Positions 15,885 to 25,136 of a stretch of 64,000 nucleotides of DNA are shown here, in pieces. Numbering within the stretch: position 1 is the stretch's first letter; the number at the start of each line of letters is the position of its first letter. The notes under the pieces are model-generated. The model made no database searches and was not told where the DNA came from. It saw only the letters and a list, made by a program, of their open reading frames with translations. The stretch is from Cetobacterium sp. 8H (lineage in GTDB: Bacteria; Fusobacteriota; Fusobacteriia; Fusobacteriales; Fusobacteriaceae), in contig NZ_JACHTG010000003.1 in NCBI RefSeq assembly GCF_014250675.1, positions 395,209-459,208 of the forward strand. The letters are read 5' to 3'. The translations under genes and the position numbers were made by a program.

Positions 15885-17582
15885 TTACTTTGAAAAGATG
15901 CTTGCATTCTCTCCAGCAATCTTACCAAAGACAGTGATATCAACCATAGCATTTCCACCTAATCTATTAGACCCATGCACACCACCAGTAACTTCTCCGG
16001 CTGCAAACAGTCCTTTAATAGGTTTTCCGTTTGAAAGAACTTCAGTTTTTTCATTAATTTTAATTCCACCCATAGTGTGATGTACAGCTGGTGCAACTTC
16101 AACACTATAGAATGGAGCTTTTTCAAGAACCATAGGAAGACTTTGTCTTTTAAATTCAGAATCAGAATTCTTTTTAACAGCTTCGTTATACTTTGAGAAA
16201 GTTTTCTTTAATTCGCTCGCAGAAACATTTAAATTTTTAGCTAACTCTTCAATCGAATTTCCTTTTACTAAATATCCTTTTTTATCATAGCTATCAATTG
16301 CTTTTAAACTTTCTTTAACAGCCTCATCAAAAACTAAGAAAGCACTTTCTCCCTTTTGCTCAAGCTCAGCTTTAGAAACAACGTCTCTAGTATCAAGTTC
16401 ATTAACAAATCTTTTTCCATCTCTATTAACTAAGATCGCACCATTTCCTCTAACTGCTTCAGTAATCATAACACTATTTGTTGGAATTACTGTAGGGTGA
16501 GTTTGTATTTGATCCATATCTATTAAGTCTGCATTGATTTCTTTAACCATAGATATTCCTTCACCAGTAGCACCTTTATGATTTGTAGTACCAAATCCTT
16601 TTAAAGTTGGAACATTTTCAACAATCATTTCAGGATTAGCACCAAAACCACCAGTAGCAATGACAACAGCCTTAGAATTAATTGTATATTTTTGTCCGTT
16701 AGGAGCTTTAACAACAACACCTTTTATAGCTTCTCCATCATAAATTAATGATTCAGCAAAAGTTGAAAGTTTAATATCAACACCAATATTTTTAGCAGTT
16801 TTAGAAAGTGCTGATACAACATTAGGTCCAACAGGTGCTCCACCAGTAGGTCTGTGAGTTCTATCAATACTTTGTCCCCCTAATCTTCCAAGATTGCTTA
16901 AATCAGCACCTTTTTCCATTAACCAATCTACAATTTCAGATGAAGACTTGGCCATAGCAGCAACTAAATTTTTATCATTTGTATTTTTTCCACCCTTCAT
17001 AGTATCTTGAACAAAGATATCTATTGAATCGTTGATCCCTTTAGAATTTTGTACAGAAGTTTGAGCAGCATTAAGTCCACCTGTAGCATAGTTAGTGTTT
17101 CCACCTAAAATGGCAGCTTTTTCTACAAGAATAACATTTGAACCATTTTCTTTAGCAGCGATAGAAGCAGTTAATCCAGCTCCACCTCCACCGATTACAA
17201 CAACATCAGCTTGGATATCTTTATAAACAATAACTTTCTTAGGTTTAATCTGTAATTTTGCACCAGAATCTTTTACAGCTCTATCAATTGCTCTTTTTAG
17301 TCCAACACTGCTAGAAGTAGCTCCAGCAACGTTATCAACTCTAGTATTTTGAGTTTCAATAATTTCATCTATAATAGATTTCATTCCATCTTTTGTGAAA
17401 TCACTTTCTTTTTCATCTAAAATTTCAATGTTTTTAATTTTGTTATCAGTTATTTCAACTTTAACTTTGATGTCTCCATTATATCCTTTGGCAGAAGAGA
17501 TATAATCTTTTCCATAAGATATAGAAGTAGATAGAACTAAACAAGCTAGAAGACCTAAATACTTTTTGGTAAAATTTTTCAT
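15885..17582 (-). CDS. Exported FMN- and FAD-containing fumarate reductase-like flavoprotein
   Basis: Protein of 565 residues with an N-terminal signal (MKNFTKKYLGLLACLVLSTS, likely cleaved after SYG). An FMN-binding domain follows, whose DNVAGATSSS motif near residue 90 is the covalent FMN attachment site (target Thr/Ser). The rest is an FAD domain with VVVIGGGGAGLTAS and the fumarate reductase/succinate dehydrogenase fold: THPT, TEAVRGNGAILVN and HHTMGGI carry the usual catalytic His and Arg residues. Such two-domain proteins reduce fumarate, urocanate, cinnamates or similar acids outside the membrane. The THPT His favours fumarate-type chemistry over urocanate reductases, but the substrate is not fixed. 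No cytochrome is fused. Single gene with its own terminator. Confidence 0.85.
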   Translation of the reverse strand: MKNFTKKYLGLLACLVLSTSISYGKDYISSAKGYNGDIKVKVEITDNKIKNIEILDEKESDFTKDGMKSIIDEIIETQNTRVDNVAGATSSSVGLKRAIDRAVKDSGAKLQIKPKKVIVYKDIQADVVVIGGGGAGLTASIAAKENGSNVILVEKAAILGGNTNYATGGLNAAQTSVQNSKGINDSIDIFVQDTMKGGKNTNDKNLVAAMAKSSSEIVDWLMEKGADLSNLGRLGGQSIDRTHRPTGGAPVGPNVVSALSKTAKNIGVDIKLSTFAESLIYDGEAIKGVVVKAPNGQKYTINSKAVVIATGGFGANPEMIVENVPTLKGFGTTNHKGATGEGISMVKEINADLIDMDQIQTHPTVIPTNSVMITEAVRGNGAILVNRDGKRFVNELDTRDVVSKAELEQKGESAFLVFDEAVKESLKAIDSYDKKGYLVKGNSIEELAKNLNVSASELKKTFSKYNEAVKKNSDSEFKRQSLPMVLEKAPFYSVEVAPAVHHTMGGIKINEKTEVLSNGKPIKGLFAAGEVTGGVHGSNRLGGNAMVDITVFGKIAGENASIFSK

Positions 17583-17675
17583 ACTAATTTTCCTCCCACG
17601 ATTTATCTATGTAATAATACTAATATACAATAGATATAGTTTAAATTAAAAACAATTAAAAATCAAGAAAATTAT

Positions 17676-17707
17676 AAAAAAAAAGGTAGAAAAGTTCATT
17701 TTCCACC
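17676..17707 (-). terminator. Rho-independent terminator of the glsA-to-MOSC-CutC gene group
   Basis: A nine-base stem with one G-T pair (17685-17693 with 17699-17707) is followed on the minus strand by nine T residues. It lies just after the stop of the MOSC-CutC gene. Confidence 0.82.
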
Positions 17708-17723
17708 ATAATATGTTATATAT

Positions 17724-18767
17724 TTAAACTATTTTTTTACCATGGTACTCTTTGTTTGGAATTAAAGTTTGAATATCATTGAGATTTTCTTTAGTTACTC
17801 CTCCACAAACAAGAATTTTAATCTTATTATCAGCTTTTTTTATCATTTGATTTAAAAGATCTTTTCCTTCAAAAGCTTTTAATTGTTTTCCAGAAGTCAA
17901 TATTCTGTCAATCCCAACATCAATAAGTTGATCTATATCTTCTAATGGGTTGATAACTTCATCGATAGCTTTATGGAAAGTTATTGACATAGGTTTAGCC
18001 AAGTCAACAAGTTCTTTTAGAAGTGGATAATCAATCTTATTTTCTCTAGTTAATACACCAAAAACAACACCTAGAACTCCAAGTTCTTTACACATAAGTA
18101 TATCAGATTTCATAATTTCTATTTCATCTTGAGAGTAGCAGAAGTCGCCACCTCTAGGTCTAATCATGACAAAACAAGGAGCTGCAAGTTCACGAGATTT
18201 TTTAATAGTACCATAAGAAGGAGTAGTTCCTCCCACAGATAGATTTTCACAAAGTTCTATTCTGTTAGCGCCATTTTTCATAGCAGTTACTGCTTCAGAA
18301 AAAGATTCAACACAAGCTTCAAGAGTTATATTTGAATGAAGAATTTCAATATTATCTTCTGGAGAGATTATACCACCAGCGATAACTTTCCCAAATACTC
18401 CTTCTCTAGGCATAATACAATCTCCAACTCTATGATATATTTTACAGTGATGGTGACATTGCTTTCCTTTTTGAGTAATTTCTATAATAGCATCTTTACC
18501 AATTTTTAATTGAGAACCTATAGCTAAATTTTTTAAATCGATACCTTGAATAATTAAATTTTCTCCGAAAGCACCAAAGTCAACATTGCCCCCTTTTTTA
18601 TTAAAATCATCAATTTTTTCTACTTCAAGAAGACTGATCTGTCTATGCCAATTTCCTCCGTGAGCATCTTTTTCTAATCCAAAATTTTCAATTAAAAGAC
18701 CTCTTTCAACAACAGTTTTTTCAGTTCCTTTATTTTCGCTTATACAAATAGCGACAATCTTCCCCAT
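17724..18767 (-). CDS. MOSC domain-CutC fusion protein
   Basis: A 347-residue protein joining two domains normally encoded apart. Residues 1 to about 144 are a MOSC (Moco sulfurase C-terminal) domain: GLEKDAHGG, HRQISLLE, GAFGENLIIQG and GKQCHHHC near residue 102, whose cysteines are the sulfur-binding candidates. Residues about 147-347 are a full CutC domain: LEACVES, GANRIELCENLSVGG, MIRPRGGDFCYS, TFHKAID, ILTSG and a terminal EYHG. The MOSC half suggests handling of molybdenum or tungsten cofactor sulfur. CutC was named for copper tolerance, but its biochemical role is unsettled. The gene begins one base after moaA, supporting a cofactor link. Confidence 0.88.
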   Translation of the reverse strand: MGKIVAICISENKGTEKTVVERGLLIENFGLEKDAHGGNWHRQISLLEVEKIDDFNKKGGNVDFGAFGENLIIQGIDLKNLAIGSQLKIGKDAIIEITQKGKQCHHHCKIYHRVGDCIMPREGVFGKVIAGGIISPEDNIEILHSNITLEACVESFSEAVTAMKNGANRIELCENLSVGGTTPSYGTIKKSRELAAPCFVMIRPRGGDFCYSQDEIEIMKSDILMCKELGVLGVVFGVLTRENKIDYPLLKELVDLAKPMSITFHKAIDEVINPLEDIDQLIDVGIDRILTSGKQLKAFEGKDLLNQMIKKADNKIKILVCGGVTKENLNDIQTLIPNKEYHGKKIV

Positions 18768-18768
18768 G

Positions 18769-19746
18769 TTATCCTCCTATTTCATTCATTCTCTTTGTTT
18801 CGATAGTATTATCTTGAGAATTACAGTTCATTTGATGTTCTTTAGGTTTGTTATAAATAGCATTTTTTATAATTTCAGATAGAGTTTCTATAGAAGTATT
18901 ACTTCTAAGATAAGGAATTAAATCAATACCTTGATTGTAATGCAAACAAAGTTTTAAAAATCCGTTAGAAGTAACTCTAATTCTATTGCAAGACTCACAA
19001 AAACGATTAGATAATGGACTTATAAAACCAATTTCTCCCCTAAAATTTGAAATTTTATAGTATGATGCAGGCCCATCTGTTTTTTCTACAGCATCTCTTT
19101 CAAGAGTGTATTTACTTTTAATAATATCTAATATCTCTAAATTCTTCATAGAAGTAAATCGTTTACCTTCACCTATAGGCATAAGTTCTATAAACCGTAC
19201 TCCAATATTTAATTCTCTTGTCAAATTAACGAAATCAAAGATTTCATCATCATTTATTCCTTTCATTATAACAACATTTATTCTAATACGTTCAAAATTA
19301 CCATTTGAAGATTCTTTAATACTGTTCATGACCTGTTCGAAATCTCCACCACGAGTTATTTTTTTATACTTGTCAGAATTTAAACTATCTAAGCTAATAT
19401 TAATTCGATTTAATCCATTTTTAGAAAATTCATCCAAATTATTTAAAAGATTAAATCCATTAGTTGTAATTGCAATTTTCTTTATCTCTTTAACACTATT
19501 AATTCTTTTTAAAATTTCTAAAAAATCTGTTCTTATAAGTGGTTCTCCGCCAGTTATTCTAACTTTTTCAATTCCAATTAAAGCGGTTGCTCTTACAATT
19601 TTTTCTATGTCATCAGCATTTAAAAGGTCATTTTTATTAGAAAAAGAGTTATCGGTTTCAGGTAAACAATATTGACATCTCAGATTACAATGGTCTGTAA
19701 TAGAGATTCTTAAATAGTTGATATGCCTGTTATTTTTGTCAAACAT
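18769..19746 (-). CDS. moaA: GTP 3',8-cyclase, molybdenum cofactor biosynthesis protein A
   Basis: Radical SAM enzyme that starts molybdopterin synthesis by converting GTP to 3',8-cyclo-GTP. The 325-residue protein has the SAM cluster CNLRCQYC near residue 20, the second cluster set CESCNRIRV followed by LKLC, and the functionally required C-terminal Gly-Gly (MNEIGG). MoaC, MoaE and MogA are not in this window. It lies between a FUSC-like gene and the MOSC-CutC gene with short gaps, so it is probably part of a transcript beginning at glsA. Confidence 0.94.
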   Translation of the reverse strand: MFDKNNRHINYLRISITDHCNLRCQYCLPETDNSFSNKNDLLNADDIEKIVRATALIGIEKVRITGGEPLIRTDFLEILKRINSVKEIKKIAITTNGFNLLNNLDEFSKNGLNRINISLDSLNSDKYKKITRGGDFEQVMNSIKESSNGNFERIRINVVIMKGINDDEIFDFVNLTRELNIGVRFIELMPIGEGKRFTSMKNLEILDIIKSKYTLERDAVEKTDGPASYYKISNFRGEIGFISPLSNRFCESCNRIRVTSNGFLKLCLHYNQGIDLIPYLRSNTSIETLSEIIKNAIYNKPKEHQMNCNSQDNTIETKRMNEIGG

Positions 19747-19762
19747 ATTCTCTCCTTTTTAG

Positions 19763-20725
19763 TTAGATTTCATAATCTTTTTTAAACTCAATTTTAGCAT
19801 TTAAAAATTCTTCCAATTCTTGTAAAAGTTGGAATAAGTTTGCTCTATTTTCAAATTCACTTCTAGATTTTGGCAAAGGGAAATTTGAAAAAAGTAATTT
19901 CAATTCTTTATGTTCAGCAAGTAAAGGAGAAGTTTTCTTTTCAATCTCTATATTTTCTGCAACTTCAAATATAAAATCAGAAATAATTAGGCTATATTCA
20001 TGTGTGATATAGAGTCTTTTAAAGCATGCCCTCATTCTTGTAAGTATTCTATATTGTCTTCTTCTCATTGAAAAAAAGTTTAAATTTTCATTACATTTAT
20101 CAAAAAGTGAATTATCATAATCTAAAAGTGAAAATTTCCGTCCATTTTCAATAGTACTTTTTAAAGATTTAAAATTTTTATCTTCATTAACAGAAACACA
20201 GTTGCATTTTAAACTTTCAGAAATATCAATTAGTATAGTTTTTAAAATGCTATCAACATTCTTTTTTATAAAATCTATTTTTTTTGAGTTCGTAGGCATG
20301 TATAGGTTTAATATATTTCCAACAAATAAACCCAAGATTAATACATAAAATTCATTTAACATAAATGTCAATGAAATTGATTTTTCACTTAAAATATGTG
20401 TTGCTAAAACTGTAGTTACTAAGAATCCTTGAAGAATATTTAATTTTATACATAAAGGCATAAAAAGAAGTATAAAAACACCAAGGGTAATATATTGGAA
20501 ACCTAAAATATAGGCCAAAAGGATAAAAAGGCTCATCCCTAAAAATACAGCTAAAAATCGTTCAATAGTTACTCTTATGCTATCGGCTTTAGTTGCTTGT
20601 ATAGAAATTATGGCAATAATGCTTGCAGTAAGGCCATATTTAATACCAAAATAGTCAGCAAAAAAGTAAGCTAAGAATGAAGCTAAAGCTGTTTTTATAA
20701 CTTTGTGATCAAAGTATTTAAACAT
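19763..20725 (-). CDS. FUSC/ArAE-family membrane protein
   Basis: Protein of 320 residues with about six hydrophobic segments in residues 10-145 and a charged, helical C-terminal half (about 150-320), the layout of the aromatic acid exporter family with its C-terminal domain (YqjA/DUF939 type). Motifs include FLAYFFADYFG near the start and a conserved RxxILTRMRACF helix. The family is assumed to export small organic acids, but no substrate is established here. It is 26 bases after glsA and 16 bases before moaA, though neither neighbour explains its function. Confidence 0.72.
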   Translation of the reverse strand: MFKYFDHKVIKTALASFLAYFFADYFGIKYGLTASIIAIISIQATKADSIRVTIERFLAVFLGMSLFILLAYILGFQYITLGVFILLFMPLCIKLNILQGFLVTTVLATHILSEKSISLTFMLNEFYVLILGLFVGNILNLYMPTNSKKIDFIKKNVDSILKTILIDISESLKCNCVSVNEDKNFKSLKSTIENGRKFSLLDYDNSLFDKCNENLNFFSMRRRQYRILTRMRACFKRLYITHEYSLIISDFIFEVAENIEIEKKTSPLLAEHKELKLLFSNFPLPKSRSEFENRANLFQLLQELEEFLNAKIEFKKDYEI

Positions 20726-20751
20726 GTAACCATTCTCCTAACTTAATAAAA

Positions 20752-21669
20752 TTAATTAAAAATACTAAATTTGAAATTTTCAGCAATTTCTTCAAGTACG
20801 GCTATTCCCGCAATTGAATTTCCTTTTTGGTCAAGAGATGGGCCGAAAACTCCAATTCCCATTTTTCCTGGAACAACGGAAAGAATTCCACCACCGACAC
20901 CAGATTTTGATGGAATACCAACTTTGATTGCAAATTCACCAGATCCATCATACATACCACAAGTAGCCATAAGAGTTTTAGCAATTGTTGCAATATGTTC
21001 ACTAACAACTCTTTCACCAGAAGATAAAACACCACCTTTAGCTAAGAAAAGTCCGATTTTAGCTAAATCAACAGCAGTTACTTCAATTGAACATTGCTTG
21101 AAGTAAATATCTAATACCTCTTCAACATCTCCAGTAATTAAACCTTCTCCTTTTAAAAAGTAAGCCATAGATCTATTTCTATTACCGGTTTCTTTTTCAC
21201 CCTGATAGATTTCATCATTAATCTCCAAATTAGGATTTTCTGAAATAAGTCTAAAGAAATCTAAAACTCTATTAAATTTCTCTTCACCTGAATGCCCTTT
21301 AATCATAGAGCAGATTTCAATGGCTCCAGCATTGATCATAGGGTTAAATGGTTTTCTCATTCTTCCAGTCTCTAACTTTCTAATAGAGTTAAAAGCATCA
21401 CCGGTAGGTTCCATCCCCACTTTTGAAAAGACATACTTTTCTCCTCTATCTAAAAGTGCAAGCATTAAAGTAAGTGGTTTAGATATACTTTGGATTGTAA
21501 ACTTAACTTCAGAATCTCCAGATTTTAAAAGAGTTCCATCATTATCAATTACACATATACCTAGATGATTTTTATTAGCTGAAGAAAGACCTGGGATATA
21601 GTCAGCAACCTTTCCATTTTCACAAATATATTTATTACGATTAATTATACCGTCTAAAAAATTTTTCAT
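20752..21669 (-). CDS. glsA: Glutaminase
   Basis: Serine-dependent glutaminase hydrolysing glutamine to glutamate and ammonia in the cytoplasm. The 305-residue protein has the catalytic SxxK motif in TIQSISKPLT, GRMRKPFNPMINAGAI and the C-terminal KSGVGGGI. The start is ATG 21669, preceded by GGGAGGAG; a longer frame to 21732 adds an implausible hydrophobic tail. It is the first gene of a probable four-gene unit. In this glutamate-fermenting setting it pairs with the histidine operon, which also ends in glutamate. Confidence 0.93.
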   Translation of the reverse strand: MKNFLDGIINRNKYICENGKVADYIPGLSSANKNHLGICVIDNDGTLLKSGDSEVKFTIQSISKPLTLMLALLDRGEKYVFSKVGMEPTGDAFNSIRKLETGRMRKPFNPMINAGAIEICSMIKGHSGEEKFNRVLDFFRLISENPNLEINDEIYQGEKETGNRNRSMAYFLKGEGLITGDVEEVLDIYFKQCSIEVTAVDLAKIGLFLAKGGVLSSGERVVSEHIATIAKTLMATCGMYDGSGEFAIKVGIPSKSGVGGGILSVVPGKMGIGVFGPSLDQKGNSIAGIAVLEEIAENFKFSIFN

Positions 21670-21842
21670 AACTCCTCCCATGTTAGTGTAGCGTGTTAAT
21701 CTAATTATATATAAAAAAAAGAAAAATATCAAAAAAATTTATAAAATTATAGATACAAGTCAAAATTTGTTTAAATTTTATATTTTAAAAAAGAGGTTTA
21801 TGTTGTTATAATTTTATAAAATAACTTAATTGGGAGGGGAAA

Positions 21843-22355
21843 ATGAATTTTTTATCAAGAAGAACAATAAGAGAATATACAGAAGAGGTGATTAGTGAAG
21901 AAAAAATTCAAGAAATTTTGAAGGTTGCATTATTTTCACCGAGCAGTAGAAATAAAAGAGGTATTGAATTTATAGTAGTTAAGGACAAAAAAATTGCTGA
22001 AAAATTGAGTGGTTATAAAAAGAAGGTTCAAAATATGCCTTTAGAAGCAAATTTTTTAGTAGTAGTGATAGCAGATAAAACTTTAAGTGACACTTGGATT
22101 GAGAATAGCTCAGTAGCATTGACGTTAATGCAACTAAAAGCATGGGACTTGGGGATAGGCTCTTGTTGGATGCAGGTAAGAGGAAGAGTAGATAACAACA
22201 ATATTGATAGTGAAGAGATTATCAAAAAAATATTAGAAATACCTGAAAAATATGGGGTGTTAGCATTGATGACGTTTGGATATCCTAAAGAAAAAAAAGA
22301 AGGATATGAATTTTTTCAAATTGATAATGACAGAATTCACTATGAAAAATATTAA
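21843..22355 (+). CDS. Nitroreductase-family flavoprotein
   Basis: FMN-dependent reductase of 170 residues with the opening SRRTIREYTEE and SPSSRNKRGIEFIVV that bind FMN phosphate, and a C-terminal LMTFGYPKEKK. It is shorter than classical nitroreductases but normal for the small two-domain type. It is divergent from glsA and 88 bases before the tungstate operon, whose promoter lies in that gap, so it is probably transcribed separately. Substrate unknown. Confidence 0.82.
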   Translation: MNFLSRRTIREYTEEVISEEKIQEILKVALFSPSSRNKRGIEFIVVKDKKIAEKLSGYKKKVQNMPLEANFLVVVIADKTLSDTWIENSSVALTLMQLKAWDLGIGSCWMQVRGRVDNNNIDSEEIIKKILEIPEKYGVLALMTFGYPKEKKEGYEFFQIDNDRIHYEKY

Positions 22356-22381
22356 AATAGTTCATTTTGAATAAAAAACAG

Positions 22382-22411
22382 TTGTAAAAATAGGTAGTAT
22401 AGTAGTATAAT
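22382..22411 (+). promoter_or_regulatory. Promoter of the tungsten operon
   Basis: TTGTAA (22382-22387), an 18-base spacer and a perfect TATAAT (22406-22411) lie 33 bases before tupA. No molybdate/tungstate riboswitch-like structure is obvious in the short leader. Confidence 0.65.
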
Positions 22412-22443
22412 TTGTCGTTGAAAACTGAAAAAAGGAGGGAAAA

Positions 22444-23232
22444 ATGAGAAAAAAATTAGTTGGATTAGCTATGATATTGGCAGGGGCGAATGTTTTTGCT
22501 GGGGAAATCCTAATGGGAACAACGACATCTTTAGATGATACTGGGTTTTTAACAGAGGTATCAAAAGTTTTAAAAGAGGAAAAAGGTGTGGATTTGAAAT
22601 GGATTGCAAAGGGAACGGGTGAAGCTTTAGAGCTTGGAAAAAGAGGAGATGTTGATATTCTTTTCACACACGATCCAGGAAGAGAAGAAAAATTTATACA
22701 AGATGGATTTGGAATAAAAAGATATCCATTAATGTATAATTACTTTGTGGTTGTTACAAATGGAGAGAGAGATTTATCAAATTATCCGAAAGATTTAAAT
22801 GAAGTATTAAAAAAGATTTCAACTGAAAATTTAACATTTATTTCAAGAGGGGATAAATCAGGAACACACTCTAAAGAGCTTTCTATGTGGAAAACTTCTG
22901 GTGTAGATAAAAACTTTAAAAATTATAAAGAAGCTGGATTAGGTATGGGGAAAACTCTTAATTTAACGTCTGAATTACAGGCATTTACTCTTTCAGATAG
23001 TGGAACATTTTTAAAAGTTAAGGATAATTTCAATCTACAAGAGGTTACTTTAAATGAAAAAGAACCTTTGAAAAATATTTATTCAATTTTGGAGTTATCA
23101 AATGTTCAGGCTTCTAAAAAAGATGATATAAAAGTATTTATAGAATTTATGAACTCTGATAAAGCAACTGAAATCATGAAAAATTTTGGGAAAGCAGAAT
23201 TTGGAACACCACTATTCTTTGTAGGTAAATAA
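22444..23232 (+). CDS. tupA: Tungstate ABC transporter, substrate-binding protein
   Basis: Exported binding protein of 262 residues. A signal peptide (MRKKLVGLAMILAGANVFAG) leads into MGTTTSLDDTGFL, the TupA oxyanion-binding signature. Further typical stretches are DILFTHDPGREEKF, RGDKSGTHSKE and FTLSDSGTFL. TupA is known for very high affinity for tungstate over molybdate. Followed by tupB after one base, and downstream by AOR and cofactor genes, which makes tungstate rather than phosphate or sulfate the ligand. The signal lacks a lipobox Cys, so it may be a free periplasmic protein in a two-membrane cell. Confidence 0.93.
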   Translation: MRKKLVGLAMILAGANVFAGEILMGTTTSLDDTGFLTEVSKVLKEEKGVDLKWIAKGTGEALELGKRGDVDILFTHDPGREEKFIQDGFGIKRYPLMYNYFVVVTNGERDLSNYPKDLNEVLKKISTENLTFISRGDKSGTHSKELSMWKTSGVDKNFKNYKEAGLGMGKTLNLTSELQAFTLSDSGTFLKVKDNFNLQEVTLNEKEPLKNIYSILELSNVQASKKDDIKVFIEFMNSDKATEIMKNFGKAEFGTPLFFVGK

Positions 23233-23233
23233 T

Positions 23234-23863
23234 GTGAATAAAGAGATAGTTGAGATAATTTTATTATCTCTCTTTGTTAGTGGCTTATCGAGTATTTTAA
23301 GCTCTTTACTAGGATTTTTTATAAGTTTATGGTTATTCTTAAAAGTTAATCCATTAAATAAAAAACTACTAGAAATTTGTAGGGCGCTAACAGGAGTTCC
23401 AACGATAATATTTGGTTTAGTTGTGCTTTTAATGTTATCTCGAAAAGGGATTTTGGGACCCTTGAATCTACTGTTCACCCCATCAGCAATTATAATAGCT
23501 CAATTTTTATTGCTATTACCTTTAGTTATAACTCTATGCTCAGAGATTCTAGAAAATGATGGGAAAAGAATTGTAACAATGTGCAAACTTTTACATATTC
23601 CAAAATCAGAAATAAAAAAAGTTTTCTTTAGAGAGATGAATACTAAATTTTTGGGAGTATTTTTAGTTGCATTTGCAAGAGGAATATCAGAAGTAGGTTC
23701 TGTAATGCTAGTAGGTGGAAATATAAAAGGTCATACTAGAGTAATGACAACATATATAGCATTATCAACTTCAATGGGAAATTATGATAATTCACTAATA
23801 ATTGCATTAGTACTATTTATAATCTCTTATTTGATAAATTATATGATAAAAATGGTGAGATAA
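23234..23863 (+). CDS. tupB: Tungstate ABC transporter, permease
   Basis: Membrane protein of 209 residues with about five hydrophobic segments and the ABC permease contact motif in the cytoplasmic loop (EVGSVMLVGGNIKGHTRVMT follows the EAA-like region). The start is GTG 23234, one base after the tupA stop. Its own ribosome site is weak, so translation probably depends on tupA. Works with TupA and TupC. Confidence 0.9.
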   Translation: MNKEIVEIILLSLFVSGLSSILSSLLGFFISLWLFLKVNPLNKKLLEICRALTGVPTIIFGLVVLLMLSRKGILGPLNLLFTPSAIIIAQFLLLLPLVITLCSEILENDGKRIVTMCKLLHIPKSEIKKVFFREMNTKFLGVFLVAFARGISEVGSVMLVGGNIKGHTRVMTTYIALSTSMGNYDNSLIIALVLFIISYLINYMIKMVR

Positions 23864-24469
23864 TTGATAAAAGTTAGTAAACTAAAAAAATATTATGGAA
23901 AAAAACTCATTTTAGACATACCAAATTTTATTTTTGAAAAAGGAAAAATATATTCGGTTGTAGGTAAAAATGGAGCTGGGAAATCTACATTTATAAAAAT
24001 CCTTAGTGGAATTGTGAGTTTAGATGAGGGTAAGTTAGAGATTGATAAAGAAAATATAATTTTATCTCCCCAAGAACCAATGTTTTTTAAAGGGGATGTT
24101 TGGTACAATTTGACAGAACCTTTTAAATTGTGTAAAAAAAAAATTTCAACTAATAAGTTAGAAGAGCTTCTAAATAGATTTGAAATAGATTCTTTAAAAA
24201 AATCGTCAGTGAATAGTTTGTCGGGTGGAGAGAAAGCAAAGGTTCAATTCATAAGAACTATTCTTTATGATAAAAATTGTATTTTTTTAGATGAGCCAAC
24301 AGCAAGTATAGATAAAAAAAGCTCATTTATTGTAGAAGAAATTTTATTAGAACTAAAAAAAATAGGGAAGCTAATAATAATTATAACACATGATCAAGAT
24401 CAAGCGAGAAGAATTAGTGATGAAATACTAGAAGTAGATGAGGCAAAATTATTAAAAAGGGGGACATAA
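23864..24469 (+). CDS. tupC: Tungstate ABC transporter, ATP-binding protein
   Basis: ATPase of 201 residues, short for the family and without a molybdate-binding TOBE domain. It has Walker A GKNGAGKST, signature LSGGEKAK, Walker B CIFLDEPTAS and switch His in IIITHD. The start is a TTG directly after the tupB stop; no other start fits. It powers TupB. Confidence 0.92.
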   Translation: MIKVSKLKKYYGKKLILDIPNFIFEKGKIYSVVGKNGAGKSTFIKILSGIVSLDEGKLEIDKENIILSPQEPMFFKGDVWYNLTEPFKLCKKKISTNKLEELLNRFEIDSLKKSSVNSLSGGEKAKVQFIRTILYDKNCIFLDEPTASIDKKSSFIVEEILLELKKIGKLIIIITHDQDQARRISDEILEVDEAKLLKRGT

Positions 24470-25117
24470 ATGTCTAAAGATTTAGTAAAAAAAGTCTTTG
24501 ATAAAGAGACAACAAGACGGGAATTTTTAAAACTTACGGGTAAAGGAATAGCAGGGTTTGCTGTAACATCTTCAATTCTTTCAATGTTTGGATTTGGAGA
24601 GGAAGCTATGGCAGCAACAGCTCTTCCAGAAGGGCTTTTAGTTGTAGATAGATCAAAGTGTACAGGGTGTCAGCGTTGTGAAATAACATGTACTCTTCAA
24701 AATGATGGAAAAATCCAACCATTTATATCTAGAATTAAAGTGAGTGAAAATTATAATTTTGGTACATCTGGACCAAAGATGAACTATCAATATGAAGATG
24801 GACAGATGGGAAATCTTAAAATGGCTCCTGTAACGTGTAAACAATGTAGAGAACCTTTCTGTGCAAATGCATGTCCTAAAAATGCAATTGTAGCAGATCC
24901 AAATACTGGAGCAAGAGTTGTTGTAAAAGATAAATGTGTAGGTTGTGGAACATGTGCAGAGGCTTGTCCTTGGAGTTTACCAACAATTGATCCAGAAACG
25001 AATAAAGCAACAAAGTGTGTAACTTGTGGAGCTTGTGTAAAAGCATGTCCAACTAAGGCGTTATCAATAATTTCTTGGGAAGATATAAGTAAAGCACATT
25101 TTTTTAGTAAGAGATAA
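24470..25117 (+). CDS. Tat-signal 4x[4Fe-4S] ferredoxin subunit (YdhY/DmsB-like)
   Basis: Electron-transfer protein of 215 residues. The N-terminus carries a textbook twin-arginine signal, TTRREFLKLTGKG followed by a weakly hydrophobic stretch and a likely cleavage after EEAMA. The mature part has four cysteine clusters: CTGCQRCEITC, CKQCREPFCANACP, CVGCGTCAEACP and CVTCGACVKACP. It is the natural electron partner of the AOR-family enzyme 20 bases downstream, as YdhY is of YdhV in E. coli. Because tatA and tatC are in the same operon, export by Tat looks real, and the pair may work outside the cytoplasm. Confidence 0.88.
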   Translation: MSKDLVKKVFDKETTRREFLKLTGKGIAGFAVTSSILSMFGFGEEAMAATALPEGLLVVDRSKCTGCQRCEITCTLQNDGKIQPFISRIKVSENYNFGTSGPKMNYQYEDGQMGNLKMAPVTCKQCREPFCANACPKNAIVADPNTGARVVVKDKCVGCGTCAEACPWSLPTIDPETNKATKCVTCGACVKACPTKALSIISWEDISKAHFFSKR

Positions 25118-25136
25118 TAAGGGGGATTAAAAATAA

